The notes under the pieces: generated by a model
Seen by the model: only the letters and a program-made list of their open reading frames with translations
What the model was told of the DNA's origin: nothing
Databases searched by the model: none
Shown: positions 61,811-64,000 of the stretch, one piece after another
Layout: each line of letters begins with the position of its first letter
Position numbering within the stretch: position 1 is the first letter of the stretch
Position numbers and translations under genes: made by a program
Source: Takifugu bimaculatus
Lineage: Eukaryota; Chordata; Actinopteri; Tetraodontiformes; Tetraodontidae
Direction of reading: 5' to 3'
Length of the DNA stretch: 64,000 nucleotides
NCBI GenBank assembly: GCA_004026145.2
Contig: CP034976.1
Span: 6,254,296-6,318,295, forward strand

Positions 61811-64000
61811 CAGAGAAGAGCAAAACTAGTCCCTTCAACTTTTTAAAGACTTTTCAGCATTTGTTCTGCACACTTACCTACGCAAACTCCAAGGGGCCAC
61901 TGTGACTGGGGTCCCATTTCAGGCCCAGCGTGGAGCCGGAGAGCTCCTCAGCTGTAAAATGAGAGCGTCGGAGCGCAGTGTGAAAATGGATTAGCCTCGC
62001 TGAGATAAGGGGAGCCCTCAGCGAGCCATGCACAGCCCTGAATGGGGGAAAAGAACTGCTGTACAAATTGTTTTTGGTACATTAAGTACCTGTTACTTCA
62101 TTTCACAGATGGAAAACAATAACAGAGACTCTGGGGTTGGAACCGCAGAGCGCCGGAGGTTCGGCTCAGCTAGCGCCCTCGGAGTTCACCCCCTTTTTCT
62201 TAATATGCAAAGTGATTTTGGTAAGAGGTTTTGACGTGCGGGACTCGGGTGGATTGACAAATACAGATGATGATAAATGACAAAGCGCAGGCTTGGCAGT
62301 CAACAGGCTACTGAGGGAAATCATACGGAATATCAATGTTTTTGTTAATGCAAAAAAAAAAAAATCGATGGCACAAAAGGCTGGATGCAGGACAAACAGG
62401 GCGGGGATTTCTCATTAATAGCCCCACTGCTGCAGTAGCAGCCCCCCCCCCGCAAATTAAATGAGTGTGTCAGATTCTGGATGATTTATACATTTGGACT
62501 GATCTAACAGCTCCGCGGAACAACTATGACACCCTGACACGCCGACAATGGATATGAAAAATGAGCCAATACAGCAGCACTAAATCTGAGACTTTCAAAG
62601 CCAAACGCGGTTGTGGAATCCAAACCTCCAACATACTCACGGGTATAATGAAAATAAAGTGAGGGGGAAAGGGGAAAAAAAAATTCCCCATAAGATTCTG
62701 GCTGCAATTTTAGCTAAATCATTCAGTGTTTATATGAATGGAGTGATGGAGACAAATTGCTGCGGGCTGAGAGTGGCAGTACTTTGCTTTTCTGGTGTCT
62801 CTGCGTGGAGAACCCATCACTGTATGGCTAAATTAGATATCAGGCCTAATGTTGGGCTTTGACTCAATAGCCAGACGTCAAGTCAAGTTAGCGATACAAT
62901 GCCCCTCAGTTCTCCTTTTGTTACTAGAGGCATTAAACGCATCTTCCTCCGATTTTCCTTTCGGTCACATAATTCAGCGAGAATGTTCTTTGGCCAAACG
63001 CTGCGAAAAAAGAAATGTTGATAATTATGTTTTGTGGAAGGCCGGTGGCTGCTCCGGCCGGGCAGATGAAGTGATAAAAACCAACATGATGGACCGAAGC
63101 ATTTCTGCTTTTCTTGGTATTGTCCTTTTACCCTTTCATTCTCCGTCGGATGAAAAACTGCGCTCGGTGTTCCTCAGAGCTCAGCAGATTTAGAGGAAAC
63201 AATTACCGGTGATCTCTGCTTCTCCAGTCGTGCCGATAAACACCCAGTGCCCTGAGCTATGTTGTCTGAAAATGATACAGTTTTAAATGGGTTAAATTTC
63301 ATTGCCCCTCCACCCCCACCCCATCTTCTCTCCCTCTGAGCTTTCTATTTCACAAAAGTGTGAACATGTTTTTTTTTGTCGATGGGGGCAAAAAAAAAAA
63401 GAAAACCCGAGAGAGGGGAACGATAAAGAATATGAAAGGCCCATCTTCACAGAACATTAGACATCGCAAAACAACCCAAAGCCACCATCGGATATATCAA
63501 AACTGACAAGGAAAAGTTGATTGCTGAGTGGGTATTGATCGAGCTGCCTCTGACCGGGAGACTGCAGCCTCGTGGTCGCCTCGGCAGCGCGTGGCCCCCC
63601 TGCAGGGTCGCGGCGTAACGCGATGCTCGTTGTGTTGTTACGGGCATTCAAATGACCGAATAAAGAAGCAGCGTCCAGAAAGGAAGCTGCCGCGCTGCCT
63701 AAAGCTAATGGTGCTAATGTAAAGATGTTCTGGTTTAAGGGGGTAATGGAAAGTGTTTATTGCAGCAGGCACCAGCGACTGGAGCTAATCTGCAGCATCT
63801 GAGCCAGTGTTGGTCGAATCCCACAGGTGTTTTTGTTGCTCCACTCTGCTCCATTTGCTCTTGAGATCCTTCTTTTTTATTGACAGAAACTTCCCATGCA
63901 GAAAATATAGAAGAGGAAGCTTGTGCTGATGATTTACTCACCATCTAAGCACAACAATGCAGGGAAAATGGACCTGACCTCAATAAAAATCTGAAAAACA
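61811..64000. other. Non-coding interval to the right edge
   Basis: No exon is supported. Homopolymer runs (A13 at about 62351-62363, C10 at about 62442-62451, T and A runs at 63370-63400) break up otherwise unique sequence. The 114-codon frame at 62849-63193 has no recognisable domain. Confidence 0.4.

Overview
This window looks like a vertebrate nuclear genome, most probably a teleost fish and likely a percomorph. Four things point there. A first coding exon of a DEPDC1-family gene sits at the left edge. There is a 3'-truncated LINE with the usual fish 'NSFFPSAIRLLN' ending and a CAATAAA plus pentanucleotide tail. There are short elements of types common in fish genomes: a tRNA-like SINE remnant, an 'ATAAGGCGCACCGGATTATA' MITE and a TG-flanked element with TTAGGG-like units. 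Di- and tetranucleotide microsatellites are dense throughout. There are no bacterial-style operons, no rRNA, no convincing tRNA gene and no CRISPR array.

Layout. Positions 1-507 hold the start of a minus-strand gene that runs out of the window to the left: 16 codons of exon 1, a good GTGAGC splice donor and part of intron 1. Just upstream, at about 605-670, is a compact TATA-less promoter. It has an inverted CCAAT box about 30 bp from a TTTGAA cell-cycle homology (CHR) element, with a GC box and a CACGTG E-box. This is the architecture expected for a mitotic gene such as DEPDC1. From about 0.7 kb to 64 kb I find no exon I can defend. It is one long non-coding stretch upstream of depdc1, i.e. 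a gene-desert-like region.

Region by region: 2.1-2.5 kb LINE tail; 3.5-4.6 kb tetranucleotide arrays; 5.76-6.37 kb SINE-like remnant and a GGAT tail; 7.26-7.51 kb a 17-bp minisatellite carrying 14 CACCTG boxes in perfect register, then a 78-bp CA repeat; 14.6-15.1 kb a 466-bp TCCA array; 16.9-20.0 kb two divergent CTCF-like motifs; 20.5-20.9 kb a GC-rich, CpG-containing block; 25.4-25.7 kb a dispersed TG-flanked element; 29.2-29.5 kb a TAATTA-rich enhancer-like block; 45.16 kb a run of 25 C; 48.9-50.3 kb GT, CT and CGG repeats; 52.85-53.06 kb two CTCF-like motifs facing each other; 53.7 kb a second long CA repeat; 54.7-55.2 kb a MITE preceded by a 38-bp segment that recurs exactly at 60.1 kb; 61.75 kb a C-run/G-run hairpin.

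Much of the unique sequence between repeats is rich in TAAT, ATGCWAAT and TGACAG-type words on a moderate-GC background. That is the texture of long-range developmental enhancer clusters, but conservation cannot be judged from one sequence, so this is inference. Most long open frames in the window are translations of simple repeats or chance frames.
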